DNA of 64,000 bases from Cellulomonas hominis (GTDB lineage: Bacteria > Actinomycetota > Actinomycetes > Actinomycetales > Cellulomonadaceae), in contig NZ_CABEGA010000001.1 of assembly GCF_901521055.1 (NCBI RefSeq), positions 148,492 to 212,491 of the forward strand, read 5' to 3'. The notes under the pieces are model-generated. The model was not told the DNA's origin and ran no database searches. It was given only the letters and a program-made list of their open reading frames with translations. The translations under genes and the position numbers were made by a program. Positions within the stretch are counted from its first letter, which is position 1; every line of letters starts with the position of its first letter. Shown here piece after piece: positions 33,511-43,000 of the stretch.

Positions 33511-33933
33511 ATGAGCGAGACCAGCCAGCCCTCCGCCCTGTTCGTCTGCGTGCACAACGCCGGCCGCTCCCAGATGGCCGCCGGGTACTTGCGGCACCTG
33601 TCCGGCGGCGCCGTCGAGGTCCGCTCCGCCGGGTCGGTGCCCGCCGAGCAGATCAACCCGGTCGCCGTCGAGGCGATGCTCGAGGAGGGCATCGACATCC
33701 GCGCCGAGCGACCGAAGGTCCTGACGACCGACGCGGTCAAGGCGTCCGACGTCGTCATCACGATGGGCTGCGGCGACGCGTGCCCGATCTTCCCCGGCAA
33801 GCGGTACGAGGACTGGGCCCTGGAGGACCCGGCCGGCCAGGGCATCGAGTCGGTCCGGCCGATCCGCGACGAGATCCGCCGTCGCGTCGAGGTGCTGCTC
33901 GGCGAGCTGGGCGTCGAGCCCGTCACCGCCTGA
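33511..33933 (+). CDS. arsC: Arsenate reductase ArsC (LMW-PTP fold)
   Basis: 140 aa. ALFVCVHNAGRSQMAAGYL holds the Cx5R catalytic loop near the N-terminus, and MGCGDACPIFPGKRYEDWALEDP supplies the other conserved Cys residues and the DP near the end of the active site. It closely resembles the ArsC half of the upstream fusion and likely reduces As(V) to As(III) using thioredoxin or mycothiol. GAGGAG lies upstream. Same operon as the fusion; a strong terminator follows. Confidence 0.93.
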   Translation: MSETSQPSALFVCVHNAGRSQMAAGYLRHLSGGAVEVRSAGSVPAEQINPVAVEAMLEEGIDIRAERPKVLTTDAVKASDVVITMGCGDACPIFPGKRYEDWALEDPAGQGIESVRPIRDEIRRRVEVLLGELGVEPVTA

Positions 33934-33945
33934 GCCGTCCGACGA

Positions 33946-33980
33946 CGAGAGGGCCGCACCCCCGGGGTGCGGCCCTCTCG
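33946..33980. terminator. Bidirectional terminator between arsC and the arsM operon
   Basis: Perfect 17-bp arms CGAGAGGGCCGCACCCC / GGGGTGCGGCCCTCTCG around one base, between convergent genes ending at 33933 and 33992. Confidence 0.8.
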
Positions 33981-33991
33981 TGCTGCGCGGA

Positions 33992-34189
33992 TCAGGCCGG
34001 GCAGCAGGCCGGCGTCACGCGCGCCGTCCCGGTGACGCGGGAGCGCACCCGCTCGGCGATCTCGGCCAGGCGCCGGCGCGCCCGGACGACGCAGCCCGGG
34101 CAGTCCTGCGCGGCGCGCCGCAGCTCGAGCTGCCGCGTGAGCTCGCGCTCGTCCTGCCGGTGGATCGTCAGGTACACCTCGGGGTCCAT
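33992..34189 (-). CDS. Small Cys-containing protein of the ars locus
   Basis: 65 aa. Its ATG shares one base with the arsM stop (TGATG), so it is coupled to arsM. It starts MDPEVYLTIHRQDERELTRQ, is highly charged and helical, and carries DCPGC in the middle and CCPA at the very end: four Cys in two vicinal-type pairs. No family recognised. The Cys pairs and arsM coupling suggest arsenite binding, for example as a metallochaperone or sponge. This is inference. Confidence 0.65.
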   Translation of the reverse strand: MDPEVYLTIHRQDERELTRQLELRRAAQDCPGCVVRARRRLAEIAERVRSRVTGTARVTPACCPA

Positions 34190-34953
34190 CACTCCTCCTC
34201 GGGGGCGGGCTTGCGGGCGCGGACGACCGCGCCGTGCATCCCGTCGGCGACGGGGTGCGTGAACTCGACCTCGGCGTCGACGAAGCCCGCCGCCGCCAGG
34301 CCGTCCAGGTACTCGGTGCGGGACAGCGCACCGGCGATGCACCCGACGTACGAGCCGCGCTCGCTGCGCTCGTCGGGCGTCAGGTGGTCCTCCGCGACGA
34401 CGTCGGAGATGCCCACGCGCCCGCCGGGCACCAGCACCCGGAACGCCTCGGACAGCACCGCGGGCTTGTCGGTGGACAGGTTGACCACGCAGTTCGAGAT
34501 CACGACGTCCACCGCGGCGTCGTCGAGCGGCAGGTCCTCGATCGTGCCCTGGCGGAACTCGACGTTGGTCGCGCCCGCCTTCGCCGCGTTCGCGCGGGCC
34601 AGGTCCAGCATCTCGTCGGTCATGTCCACCCCGTAGGCGAAGCCCGTCGGGCCGACGCGGCGGGCGGACAGCAGCACGTCGATCCCGCCGCCGGACCCGA
34701 GGTCCAGGACGCGCTCCCCCTCGCGCAGCTCGGCCACCACCAGCGGGTTCCCGCACCCCAGCGACGCGGCCAGGGCCTCGGCGGGCACCGCGGCCGCGTC
34801 CTCGGCGCCGTACAGCGACGCGCCCAACCGCTCGTCCACCACCAGGTCCTGCGGCCCGCAGCCCCCACCGCCGCAGCAGCCGGCGTCGGCGCTGCCCTGC
34901 ACCGCCGCCAGCGCGTACCGGGACCGGACCTGCTCTCGGATGTCCTGCACCAT
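34189..34953 (-). CDS. arsM: Arsenite methyltransferase ArsM
   Basis: 254 aa from ATG 34953, with TTGGAGGAG just upstream; the longer frame would run into the operator. N-terminal Cys cluster (GCCGGGGCGPQ, about 26-36), SAM-binding motif VLDLGSGGGIDVLLSARRVG, then ISNCVVNLSTDK and YVGCIAGALSRTEYL, which hold the conserved As-binding Cys. It methylates As(III) stepwise to volatile forms with S-adenosylmethionine. It is divergent from the ArsR gene at 35057 and shares its operator region. Confidence 0.93.
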   Translation of the reverse strand: MVQDIREQVRSRYALAAVQGSADAGCCGGGGCGPQDLVVDERLGASLYGAEDAAAVPAEALAASLGCGNPLVVAELREGERVLDLGSGGGIDVLLSARRVGPTGFAYGVDMTDEMLDLARANAAKAGATNVEFRQGTIEDLPLDDAAVDVVISNCVVNLSTDKPAVLSEAFRVLVPGGRVGISDVVAEDHLTPDERSERGSYVGCIAGALSRTEYLDGLAAAGFVDAEVEFTHPVADGMHGAVVRARKPAPEEE

Positions 34954-34978
34954 CACTCCTCCAAGGGATCGATCACCG

Positions 34979-35027
34979 TCGATGTAATGAGACTGACACC
35001 GGACATCGACGGCTGTCAACATCGACA
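34979..35027. promoter_or_regulatory. Operator region between arsM and arsR
   Basis: TGTC-AACATC-GACA (35014-35027) matches the operator at 32448 and lies between divergent arsM and arsR. A second inverted repeat TCGATGT / ACATCGA (34979-34985, 35003-35009) is nearer arsM. One repressor could control both directions as well as the fusion operon. Confidence 0.6.
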
Positions 35028-35056
35028 ACGGTCAATGTGTGGGCGAGGATGTCGTC

Positions 35057-35428
35057 ATGGCTCTGGACCTGCTCCCCATCAGCACCGCGACGTCGGCCGC
35101 CTGCTGCAGCCCGGTCACCGGCACCACCATGTCCGCCGAGGACGCCGACCGGACCGCCCGCACGCTCAAGGCGCTGGCCGACCCGGCGCGCCTGCGGCTG
35201 CTGTCGATCATCGCCGCGCACGAGGGCGGCGAGGCCTGCGTGTGCGACCTGACCGAGCCCGTCGGGCTGTCCCAGCCGACCGTGTCCCACCACCTCAAGG
35301 TGCTCACCGAGGCGGGGTTCGTGACCCGGGAGAAGCGCGGGGTGTGGGCGTACTACACGGTGGTCCCGGGCGCGGTCGAGGACCTGACGGCCCACCTCGG
35401 CACCCACCTGCGGGTCGCCACCGCCTGA
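35057..35428 (+). CDS. arsR: ArsR family arsenic-responsive repressor
   Basis: 123 aa from ATG 35057 with GAGGA 7 nt upstream; a GTG at 35039 lies in the operator region. Winged helix with GEACVCDLTEPVGLSQPTVSHHLKVLTEAGFV: the CxC arsenite site and recognition helix are almost the same as in the ArsR-ArsC fusion. An extra Cys pair (SAACCSPV, about residue 13-20) at the N-terminus might be an added metalloid site. It likely represses itself, arsM and perhaps the fusion operon. Confidence 0.92.
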   Translation: MALDLLPISTATSAACCSPVTGTTMSAEDADRTARTLKALADPARLRLLSIIAAHEGGEACVCDLTEPVGLSQPTVSHHLKVLTEAGFVTREKRGVWAYYTVVPGAVEDLTAHLGTHLRVATA

Positions 35429-35444
35429 CCGGCGTCGGCACTGG

Positions 35445-35909
35445 TCAGCCGGCGGCCTGGGCGCGGTCGAGCACGAGCTCGTAGCCGTCCACCAGCTCGG
35501 GGCACAGGTGCAGGACGGCGTTGTCCCAGAGCGGCCCGGCGAGGGCCGGGTCCTCCGCCAGGTACTGCTCGTAGACCGCGACCGCCTCGTCCGGGGACGC
35601 CTCCGCCACGCTCAGCGTCGCGCAGATGAACACGCCCTGGTGGAGCAACTCGTCGGCGATGTCGGACGAGTCCCTGCCGAGGTCCTCCCCCACGGCCACG
35701 ACGAAGGCCGCCGCCACCGCGGCGTCGAGCGCCGGCCCCGAGCCGGGGCTCGGCTGCGGACCGGCGGTGGGCGCCGGGGTGGGCGTGGTCGGCTCGGCGG
35801 TCGGAGCGGCGGTGGACGGCTCCGGCGCGCCCGCTCCGGTGCGGTCGTCGGTGCAGGCCGTCAGCAGCAGCACGGCCGTCAGCACGGCGCCGGCCGCGAG
35901 GGGTCTCAT
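35445..35909 (-). CDS. Lipoprotein, DUF732-like
   Basis: 154 aa. Signal with lipobox LLLTAC (Cys about 19), a Thr/Pro/Ala-rich linker to about 60, then a helical domain (AFVVAVGEDLGRDSSDIADE, GVFICATLSV, LHLCPELVDGYELVLDRA). Two Cys placed as in the DUF732 family of actinobacterial secreted proteins, probably disulfide-linked. Function not known. It ends 17 nt from the convergent arsR gene. Confidence 0.75.
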   Translation of the reverse strand: MRPLAAGAVLTAVLLLTACTDDRTGAGAPEPSTAAPTAEPTTPTPAPTAGPQPSPGSGPALDAAVAAAFVVAVGEDLGRDSSDIADELLHQGVFICATLSVAEASPDEAVAVYEQYLAEDPALAGPLWDNAVLHLCPELVDGYELVLDRAQAAG

Positions 35910-36003
35910 GGGTCCATCCTCCGCCCTCCGCTGCGGGGGCCGGTCGCGCCGCGGGGAGGTCGGCGCACCTCAGCGGGACGTCTCCGGACTGCTCGCCGTG
36001 ACC

Positions 36004-36028
36004 GGAACGGTACTGTCACGTGACCGTC
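36004..36028 (+). promoter_or_regulatory. Possible ECF-type promoter and palindrome before the VWA gene
   Basis: GGAAC (36004-36008) and CGTC (36025-36028) are spaced by 16 nt as in ECF sigma promoters. The perfect palindrome GTCACGTGAC (36015-36024) sits between them and could be a regulator site. The gene start is about 64 nt further on. Confidence 0.35.
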
Positions 36029-36091
36029 CCGTGCTGTCCTCGCAGGTCAGGGACCCGAGAGCATGCAGACCTCAGACGATGGAGGGGTCAC

Positions 36092-37684
36092 ATGCGCGGT
36101 CGGTGGTTGAGGGATGCTCGTCCCGGCTCCTCGGGGCGTCCACGGGATCGCGTGGTCGCTGCGGCGGCCGCGGTGGCGGTGCTGGCGGCGCTCGGGGCGT
36201 GCAGCGAGGGAGGGTCGAGCGACGCCTCCTTCGGGCAGGAGATGGCACAGGACGACGCCTTCGCCCCCGATGACTGGCGCGACGTCCCGACCGAGCCGCA
36301 GGAGGAGTACGACGACTCCCCGGAGCAGCCGTTCCAGGACGTGACGACGAGCCCCCTGTCGACGTTCGCCTCCGACGTGGACACCGCGTCGTACAGCAAC
36401 ATGCGCCGGCAGCTGACGCAGGGCGCCGAGCCGGAGGGCGTGCGGATCGAGGAGCTGGTCAACTACTTCGACTACGACTACCCGGCCCCCGCGGCGGACG
36501 CCGCCGACCCCTTCACGGTGACGACGCAGGTCGCGCGTGCGCCGTGGGCGCCGGAGCACCAGCTCGCGATGATCGGCGTGCAGGCGACGGACGCGGCACC
36601 GACGAGCGAGGGCAACAACATCGTCTTCCTGCTCGACGTGTCCGGGTCGATGGACGAGCCCGACAAGCTGCCGCTGCTCGCCGAGTCGTTCGCGCTCCTG
36701 GTCGAGCAGCTCGACGAGGACGACACCGTCTCGATCGTGACGTACGCCGGCAGCAACATCGTCCTGGCGGACTCGGTGCCGGGGAGTGAGCGCGAGGAGC
36801 TCGTGCGGATCCTGAGCGAGCTGCGGGCCGGGGGGTCGACCGGCGGGGCGTCGGGCCTCCAGACCGCGTACGAGCTCGCGACGAAGAACTACATCGAGGG
36901 CGGCAACAACCGGGTCGTGCTGGCGACCGACGGCGACTTCAACGTCGGGCCGTCGACCCCCGAGCAGCTCACCGAGCTGATCCAGGAGCACGCCGCGACG
37001 GGCGTGCAGATCTCGGTCCTCGGGTTCGGCATGGACAACCTCAAGGACAACACGATGGAGGCGATCGCCGACCACGGGAACGGCAACTACGCCTACATCG
37101 ACACCCTCGACGAGGCGCGCAAGGTCCTCGTGGACGAGTTCGACTCCACGATGTTCGTCGTCGCCCAGGACCTGAAGGTGCAGGTCGAGCTCAACCCCGC
37201 GGCCGTCTCGCAGTACCGGCTGCTGGGCTACGACAACCGTCGCCTCGAGGACGAGGAGTTCGACGACGACACCAAGGACGCCGGCGACGTCGGTGCCGGG
37301 CACTCCGTCACGGCGTTCTACGAGCTGGTGCCGGCCGGTGATGAGGACCGTGACGACGACCTGGACTACCAGGACCACGCGACGTCGGGCTCCAGCGACT
37401 TCCTGACCGTGCACGTCCGCTACAAGGACCCCGGGGCGACCGAGAGCACCGAGGTCGTCGTCCGCGCCGGCGCCGACACGTACACCCGCTCGCCGACCGA
37501 CGACTTCCGGTTCGCCTCCGCCGTCGTCGAGTTCGGCCTCGTGGCGACCGGGTCCCAGTACGCCGACGGTGCCGACACCGCCCGCGCCCGGGACCGTGCC
37601 CTGGAAGCCCTCGGGGAGGACCCCTACGGCCTGCGCACCGAGTTCGTCGGCCTCGTCGAGAGGTACGAGAGGATCGCCGGCTGA
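36092..37684 (+). CDS. VWA domain lipoprotein, YfbK-like
   Basis: 530 aa from ATG 36092 (GGAGGGG at 36081). Lipobox LAALGAC near residue 36. An N-terminal YfbK domain (about 80-160: SPLSTFASDVDTASYSNMRR, RIEELVNYFDYDYP). VWA domain about 190-365 with intact metal site DVSGSMDEPDKL (DxSxS) and ATDGDFNVG. C-terminal DUF3520 (about 370-528). Exported and probably on the membrane's outer face, where VWA proteins bind partners through metal. A 3' fragment of this gene exists as a pseudogene at 12888-13216. Confidence 0.88.
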   Translation: MRGRWLRDARPGSSGRPRDRVVAAAAAVAVLAALGACSEGGSSDASFGQEMAQDDAFAPDDWRDVPTEPQEEYDDSPEQPFQDVTTSPLSTFASDVDTASYSNMRRQLTQGAEPEGVRIEELVNYFDYDYPAPAADAADPFTVTTQVARAPWAPEHQLAMIGVQATDAAPTSEGNNIVFLLDVSGSMDEPDKLPLLAESFALLVEQLDEDDTVSIVTYAGSNIVLADSVPGSEREELVRILSELRAGGSTGGASGLQTAYELATKNYIEGGNNRVVLATDGDFNVGPSTPEQLTELIQEHAATGVQISVLGFGMDNLKDNTMEAIADHGNGNYAYIDTLDEARKVLVDEFDSTMFVVAQDLKVQVELNPAAVSQYRLLGYDNRRLEDEEFDDDTKDAGDVGAGHSVTAFYELVPAGDEDRDDDLDYQDHATSGSSDFLTVHVRYKDPGATESTEVVVRAGADTYTRSPTDDFRFASAVVEFGLVATGSQYADGADTARARDRALEALGEDPYGLRTEFVGLVERYERIAG

Positions 37685-37763
37685 CCGGCCCCGGTCGAAC
37701 GGTGACATGACGAGGCGGTACCTTCGACGTCGTCGCCTCGGAGCAGCCTCGCAGCAGCCCCGA

Positions 37764-37779
37764 ACGACGCGGGCGTCGT
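37764..37779 (+). terminator. Short hairpin after the VWA gene
   Basis: ACGACGC-GG-GCGTCGT, a perfect 7-bp stem between the VWA stop codon and the tRNA gene. Weak evidence for termination. Confidence 0.35.
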
Positions 37780-37810
37780 CCTGAGGGCTCGAGGGACGAA
37801 CCCCGTGGCC

Positions 37811-37883
37811 GGGCCTCTAGCTCAACTGGCAGAGCAGCGGACTTTTAATCCGCGGGTTGTGGGTTCGATCCCCACGGGGCCCA
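37811..37883 (+). tRNA. tRNA-Lys (anticodon TTT)
   Basis: 73 nt. Acceptor GGGCCTC pairs with GGGGCCC (one G:T), discriminator A. Anticodon stem GCGGA / TCCGC encloses the loop CTTTTAA with anticodon TTT. T arm GTGGG-TTCGATC-CCCAC. The CCA end is not fully encoded (CC follows). Confidence 0.96.
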
Positions 37884-37986
37884 CCTCACCTGCACGTCCC
37901 CGTCCGCACCGGACCGGTGCTGCCCTTGACCGGCCGGGTGCCCCACGGGACCCTGAGGGCCACAGCGAGGTCGAGGGGGATCCGCC

Positions 37987-38163
37987 ATGAAGTCACTCAG
38001 GTGCATGGTCGGCCGGCACGACTGGTTCGCGGAGCGGAACCCCGACCAGGGCGGGCCCCAGGCGATCACCGAGGTCTGCGCCCGGTGCGGCGCCGACCGC
38101 CCGGTGTACGAGCCGTCGTCCGGCATGGGGATCTCGACGGCGATGATGCGCGGGCCCAGCTGA
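37987..38163 (+). CDS. 58-aa protein with a probable zinc-binding Cys/His set
   Basis: ATG 37987 follows GAGGGGG and reads MKSLRCMVGRHDWF, with a later VCARCGADR. The order C-x4-H-DWF ... C-x2-C is found in small phage and bacterial proteins (DUF1660-like) in which Cys, His and two Cys could hold one zinc. Codon use fits a real gene. It is isolated between the tRNA and the chemoreceptor. Function unknown. Confidence 0.65.
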   Translation: MKSLRCMVGRHDWFAERNPDQGGPQAITEVCARCGADRPVYEPSSGMGISTAMMRGPS

Positions 38164-38185
38164 GCGGTCGCCACCGACGACCGGC

Positions 38186-39835
38186 TCAGTAGGTGAACAC
38201 CGACACGTCCCCGCGCAGGTCGCTCGCCAGCTGGGCGAGCTCCCCGACGGAGCTGCCCATCTGGGTGACGACAGCCGCGCTCGTCTCCGCCGCCGACGCC
38301 ACCCCGGTGATGTTCTGCGCGATCTCCGAGGAGCCGGTCGCGGCCTCCTGGACGCTGCGGGACATCTCGGTGGTGGTGGCGGTCTGCTCCTCGACGGCGG
38401 ACGCGATGGTCAGCTGGTAGTCGTTGATCGAGGCGATGATCGCGCCGATCTGCCCGATGGCAGAGACCGCGTCGCCCGTGTCGTTCTGGATGGCCTCGAC
38501 CCGGCGGGCGATGTCCTCCGTGGCCTTGGCGGTCTCCTGCGCGAGCTCCTTGACCTCGCCGGCGACGACCGCGAAGCCCTTGCCCGCCTCGCCCGCACGG
38601 GCCGCCTCGATCGTCGCGTTCAGCGCCAGCAGGTTCGTCTGCTCCGCGATGGACGTGATCACCTTGACGACGTTGCCGATCTCCTGGCTCGACGCACCCA
38701 GGCGGGCGACGTGCTGGTTCGTCTCCTCGGCGACGCCCGTGGCCTGGGCCGCGACCTTCGCCGCGAGCGAGGCGTTCTGCGCGATCTCCTGGATGGACGC
38801 GCCCATCTCCTCCGCGCCCGCGGCGACGGTCTGGACGTTGCGGGACACCTGCTCGGCAGCGGCGGCGACCACGCCCGCCTGGTGGCTCGTCTCGCGCGAG
38901 CCGGCCTCGACCTGCCCGTTGGCGGTGGCCATCTCCTCCGCGGCCGCGGCGAGCGTCTGCGCCTTCTCCACGACGTGCGCGAGCGTCGCGCGCAGCGAGG
39001 CCTGCGCGGTGGCGAGGTCGGTCGCCATCGCGCCGATCTCGTCGCGGCTGCGGACCGGGGCCTCGACCGTGAGGTCCCCGCGCGCCATCGCCGCGAGCGC
39101 CACCCGCACCCGCTCGACGCTGCGGCGCATCGAGCCGGCCACCGTGAACGCGAGCGTCAGGACGACCGCCAGCGCCGCACCGAGGCTGATCACGAGCAGC
39201 CGGACCGAGGAGTCCGACTCGTGCTGCGCCTCGGCGGCCAGGTCGTTCGACAGGGCGGTCAGGTCGGCGTCGAGCTGGTCCAGGTCACCGGCGAAGGCCG
39301 TCGCCATCGGCACGGACACCTCGGTCAGCAGCGTCTCGTACTCGCCGCCGTCCGGGGCCGCGAGCGCGGCGGGCGTCAGCTGCGCGTCGCGGACGTCGAG
39401 CCACGCGGCGTAGTCGGCCTTGAAGGCCAGCCACGCGTCCAGGTCCGCCGCCTCGGTCGCGTCGAACGCGGCGATCTTCTCCGTCATCCCCGCGTCGTTG
39501 TCCTGCTGCTTGGTCAGCCACTCGTCCTTGGCGGCGTCGCTGTGGACCGCCGCGAGGTTCGCCAGCGTCATCCGGGCACCCTGCTGCTTGATGTGGATCT
39601 GACTGCGCAGGTAGACCGGCCCCTCCTGGATCGCCGCCAGGTGCGAGGTCGTCTCGGCCACCGAGCGCAGCGCCTGCACGGCGAGCGCGCCCGTCCCGAC
39701 GGCCACGGCTCCGAGCAGACCGACGACGGCGAGGATCTTCACCCGGATCGACCAGTCGCGCGGATGCGCGCGACGGGCGGACGGCGCCGAGGGCGCAGCT
39801 CGGTGGGGGCGGTTCGGCGGCAGTGCGGTGCTCAT
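38186..39835 (-). CDS. Methyl-accepting chemotaxis protein
   Basis: 549 aa. First membrane segment about 31-53, four-helix-bundle sensor domain to about 195, second membrane segment about 204-226, HAMP domain ([19 protein letters not shown]) and a signalling domain with the hairpin [26 protein letters not shown]. It implies that the organism is motile and has chemotaxis genes elsewhere. Ligand unknown. It is preceded by a stem-loop in its leader. Confidence 0.93.
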   Translation of the reverse strand: MSTALPPNRPHRAAPSAPSARRAHPRDWSIRVKILAVVGLLGAVAVGTGALAVQALRSVAETTSHLAAIQEGPVYLRSQIHIKQQGARMTLANLAAVHSDAAKDEWLTKQQDNDAGMTEKIAAFDATEAADLDAWLAFKADYAAWLDVRDAQLTPAALAAPDGGEYETLLTEVSVPMATAFAGDLDQLDADLTALSNDLAAEAQHESDSSVRLLVISLGAALAVVLTLAFTVAGSMRRSVERVRVALAAMARGDLTVEAPVRSRDEIGAMATDLATAQASLRATLAHVVEKAQTLAAAAEEMATANGQVEAGSRETSHQAGVVAAAAEQVSRNVQTVAAGAEEMGASIQEIAQNASLAAKVAAQATGVAEETNQHVARLGASSQEIGNVVKVITSIAEQTNLLALNATIEAARAGEAGKGFAVVAGEVKELAQETAKATEDIARRVEAIQNDTGDAVSAIGQIGAIIASINDYQLTIASAVEEQTATTTEMSRSVQEAATGSSEIAQNITGVASAAETSAAVVTQMGSSVGELAQLASDLRGDVSVFTY

Positions 39836-39848
39836 CGGGACTCCGGGT

Positions 39849-39887
39849 CGGGTGCCGGGCAGCAGTCGCCGCCCGGGAAGGCACCCG
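39849..39887 (-). promoter_or_regulatory. Stem-loop in the chemoreceptor leader
   Basis: CGGGTGCC / GGCACCCG outer stem with an inner GGGC / GCCC stem, ending about 14 nt before the ATG at 39835. It may affect ribosome access or mRNA stability, or end transcription from the gene upstream. Confidence 0.3.
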
Positions 39888-40064
39888 CGAGATCGCCCGG
39901 CGCGCGCCCCGGCTGAGGGGAATCGGGCGCTGACCGGCGCGTTCGGCCGCCGCAGAGCCCGTGGCAGCAGAGCCCGCCCCGCCAGGTGTGGGTCGTACGT
40001 CCGGGCCCGCGGGTGAAATGCCGATCAGGCGGCCCCGCAGCGATCATCGAGGTCCACGCCGCGG

Positions 40065-43000
40065 TTACTCCGGGTCGATCCACCACCCCGGCAGGCGCCC
40101 GCCCTGCTGGATCGCCTCGGCGCCCGAGTGGTACTGCTCGCCCCACGCCCACGCACCGCCTCGCGAGGAGACGACCACGGAGATGTAGCCGCTGCCGGCG
40201 ATGACCTTGGCGGTCCGCGGCGCCTTCGGGTCGAGCAGGGGCACGGCGGACCCCCAGCCGTTGTCCTGGCGCACCTGGTAGTGGTAGCCCGACCCCCACG
40301 CCCACACGCGGCCGTCGGTGTCGAGCGCGAGCACGTGCACGCGGCCGGCCGACACCTGCTGGACGTCGGCGAACGCGGGGACCGCCTCGGGGGTGAGGCG
40401 CCAGTCGTCGTCGCCCTGCCCGAGCTGGTTCTCGTCGTTCCGGCCCCAGGTCAGCACCCGACCGTCACCGGTGAGCGCGACGGAGAAGTCCTCGCCGGCG
40501 GAGACGGCGGTCACACCCGTGAGGCCCGGTACCGGCGCGGGAGTGATGCGGTCGGTCGTGGTGCCGTCGCCCAGCTGCCCCCAGTTGTTGTCCCCCCAGC
40601 CCCAGACCGTGCCGTCGGCGGCGAGCGCGAGGACGTGGGTGCCGTCCTCGAACCAGCCTCCGGCCGCGACCGACGTGATCGCCGGGACGCCCTCCGCTCG
40701 GACCGGGGAGAGGAGCGGGACACCGGTGCTGAACGGGTCCGCAGCAGACAGCACGCCCCACGTCCACACCGAGCCGTCGATGCCGAGAGCCACGGACGTG
40801 TCCCCGGACGCGACGACGTCGCGCACGCGCGGGATCCCGGGAACACGTTGCGGTGTGACGGACGACGTCGTCGTCCCGAGCCCGAGCTGGCCGTTCGTCC
40901 CGTCCCCCCAGGCGTAGACCTCGCCCGATCGCGTGACCGCGAGGGAGTGCTGGTGGCCGGCCGCTGCCTGCGCGATGTCCGTGAGCCCGGGCACCACGAG
41001 CTCGTCGCCGTACTCCACCCCCGGGACGCCGAGCCGGCCGGAGGAGTTGGTGCCGGACGCGTGCACGGTGCCGTCCTCCAGGACGGCGATGACGTGGTTG
41101 GGGGCGACGTCGAAATCACGGTAGCGGGCGGTCACGGGCGGGTCCTGGTAGACGAACCGGGACGCCGCCGAGACCATCGAGGTGCCCGAGGCCGTCGTGA
41201 CCACCACGTCGACCTCGCCGGGCTCGTGCTCCGGGGAGACGGCGCGGATCATGCCGCTGTACGCGTCGAACTCCAGCGCGGGGACGCCGCCGAACGTCAC
41301 GGAGACGACGTCGGTGAGGTCGTCGCCGGAGATCTCGACGTCCGTGGTGCCCTCCGGCGTGCCCACGGCCGGGTACAGCTCGCCGATGACGGGCAGACCG
41401 GTCTGCTCGCCCGGGTCGTCCGGGTCCTCGCCCGGGTCGTCCGGGTCCTCGCCCGGGTCGTCCGGGTCCTCCCCGGGGTCACCCGGGTCGTCCGGGTCCT
41501 CACCCGGGTCGCCCGGACCGGACAGGTCCACGACCCACTCGCGCAGCGGGACGGTCACCTTGCCGAGGTCGATGTACTTCGCGGCCAGCTGGTGGTCCAG
41601 GATCTCGGCCTTGATGCCCAGCTCGATGCGCAGGACGACGCTGGCCTTCGTCGTGAGCTTCTGGGCGGGCACGTCGACCTCCGCCTTCAGCGCCGGGCCG
41701 GCCGACAGCCGCAGGGTCGGGCCTGCGACATCCCACAGCTTCACGTCGAGGCTCATCCGCACACCCCCCTCGGCCGCGTAGGCGATCGTGGCGGTCGGCG
41801 TCCCCGAGAACTCGAACGCGTGCGTGTCGATCGACTCCCAGTCGCCGTCGCGGTAGGCGAAACCGAGTTCCGCGGAGCCGGTCGCCTTCACCTCCACACC
41901 GACCGACGCGGTCGCCGTCAGGGAGTAGTAGACGGTCGGGTCGAGCGTCGACGTCAGGACGACCGGCACCGGGCCGACCGGGACCGTCACGGCTCCGAGG
42001 CGGATCTGCGACAGGTCGACGTCCTGCTTGAACTCCACCTTCTCGGTCAGGTTCATCGACGCGCCCGCCGACAGCGACGTGCCCTGGACGACCGAGAACG
42101 TCTCGATGTCCGCGCTGATCCCGTCCCACGAGACGTCGAGGTCGATCTTCAGGTCGAACGAGAGCGTCAGCGAGAGGTCCACCTGCGCCGCCGCCTTGAC
42201 CCGGCCGTCCAGGTACGTGCGCTCCGCCACGGTGCGCGAGATCGCGTACGTGAGGTCCGCTGCACGGGCCGACATCGCGGCACGCGACGCGAACGGGGCG
42301 AGCCACGCGGCACCGGCGCCGGGGAGGTCGTCCTCGCTCTGGGTGCCGTCCACCTCGTCGAGCGGCACGTCGGCGACCGAGACGTCCGCCTGCAGCACGG
42401 CGTCGGTGAGGGCGGCCTGCGAGGTGCGCAGCACGGTGGTGCCGCCGAGCACGGTGACGGCCTCGACCCGGCGCAGGAACCCCTCGGGGGCGGCAGCCGA
42501 GACACCGCTGACGACGACGTCACCGGCACGCAGCGTCGTGGTCCCGGCGAGGACGACCTCGTCGGGCCGGACCTCGAGCACCGCGTCAGCGGCTTCGGCC
42601 CCCAGGACGCGGGTCTCCGGTGCGACGACCACCTCGTCCTCGACGGGCGCCTGGACGGTGACCACGCGACGTGCGGTCCGCTCACGCCCGGCCCAGTCCG
42701 TGGCGGTGGCGGTGACGGCGTGCTCGCCCTCGGGGACGGGGATGGTGAGCGACCACGTGACCGACCCGTCGCCGGCAGGGCGCACCGCCGCCTCTCCGAG
42801 CGCGACGGCGCCGGCGGTGAGCACGACGGAGCGGACGCCCGACCCCGTGTCCCGGGCGGTCCCCGTGAACGTCACCTCGGGCGACGCGGCCTGGTCGACG
42901 ACGGTGCCGGCCGCGGGCGTCGTGATCTCGATGTCGGGCGCGGTCCGGTCCGAGCTCGCGGCGGCGGGTGCACCGACGTAGCCGACGGCGACGACCCGTA

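Noticed and set aside
37805..37990. 61-codon frame across the tRNA-Lys gene
   Set aside because: It overlaps the tRNA and has no coding features.
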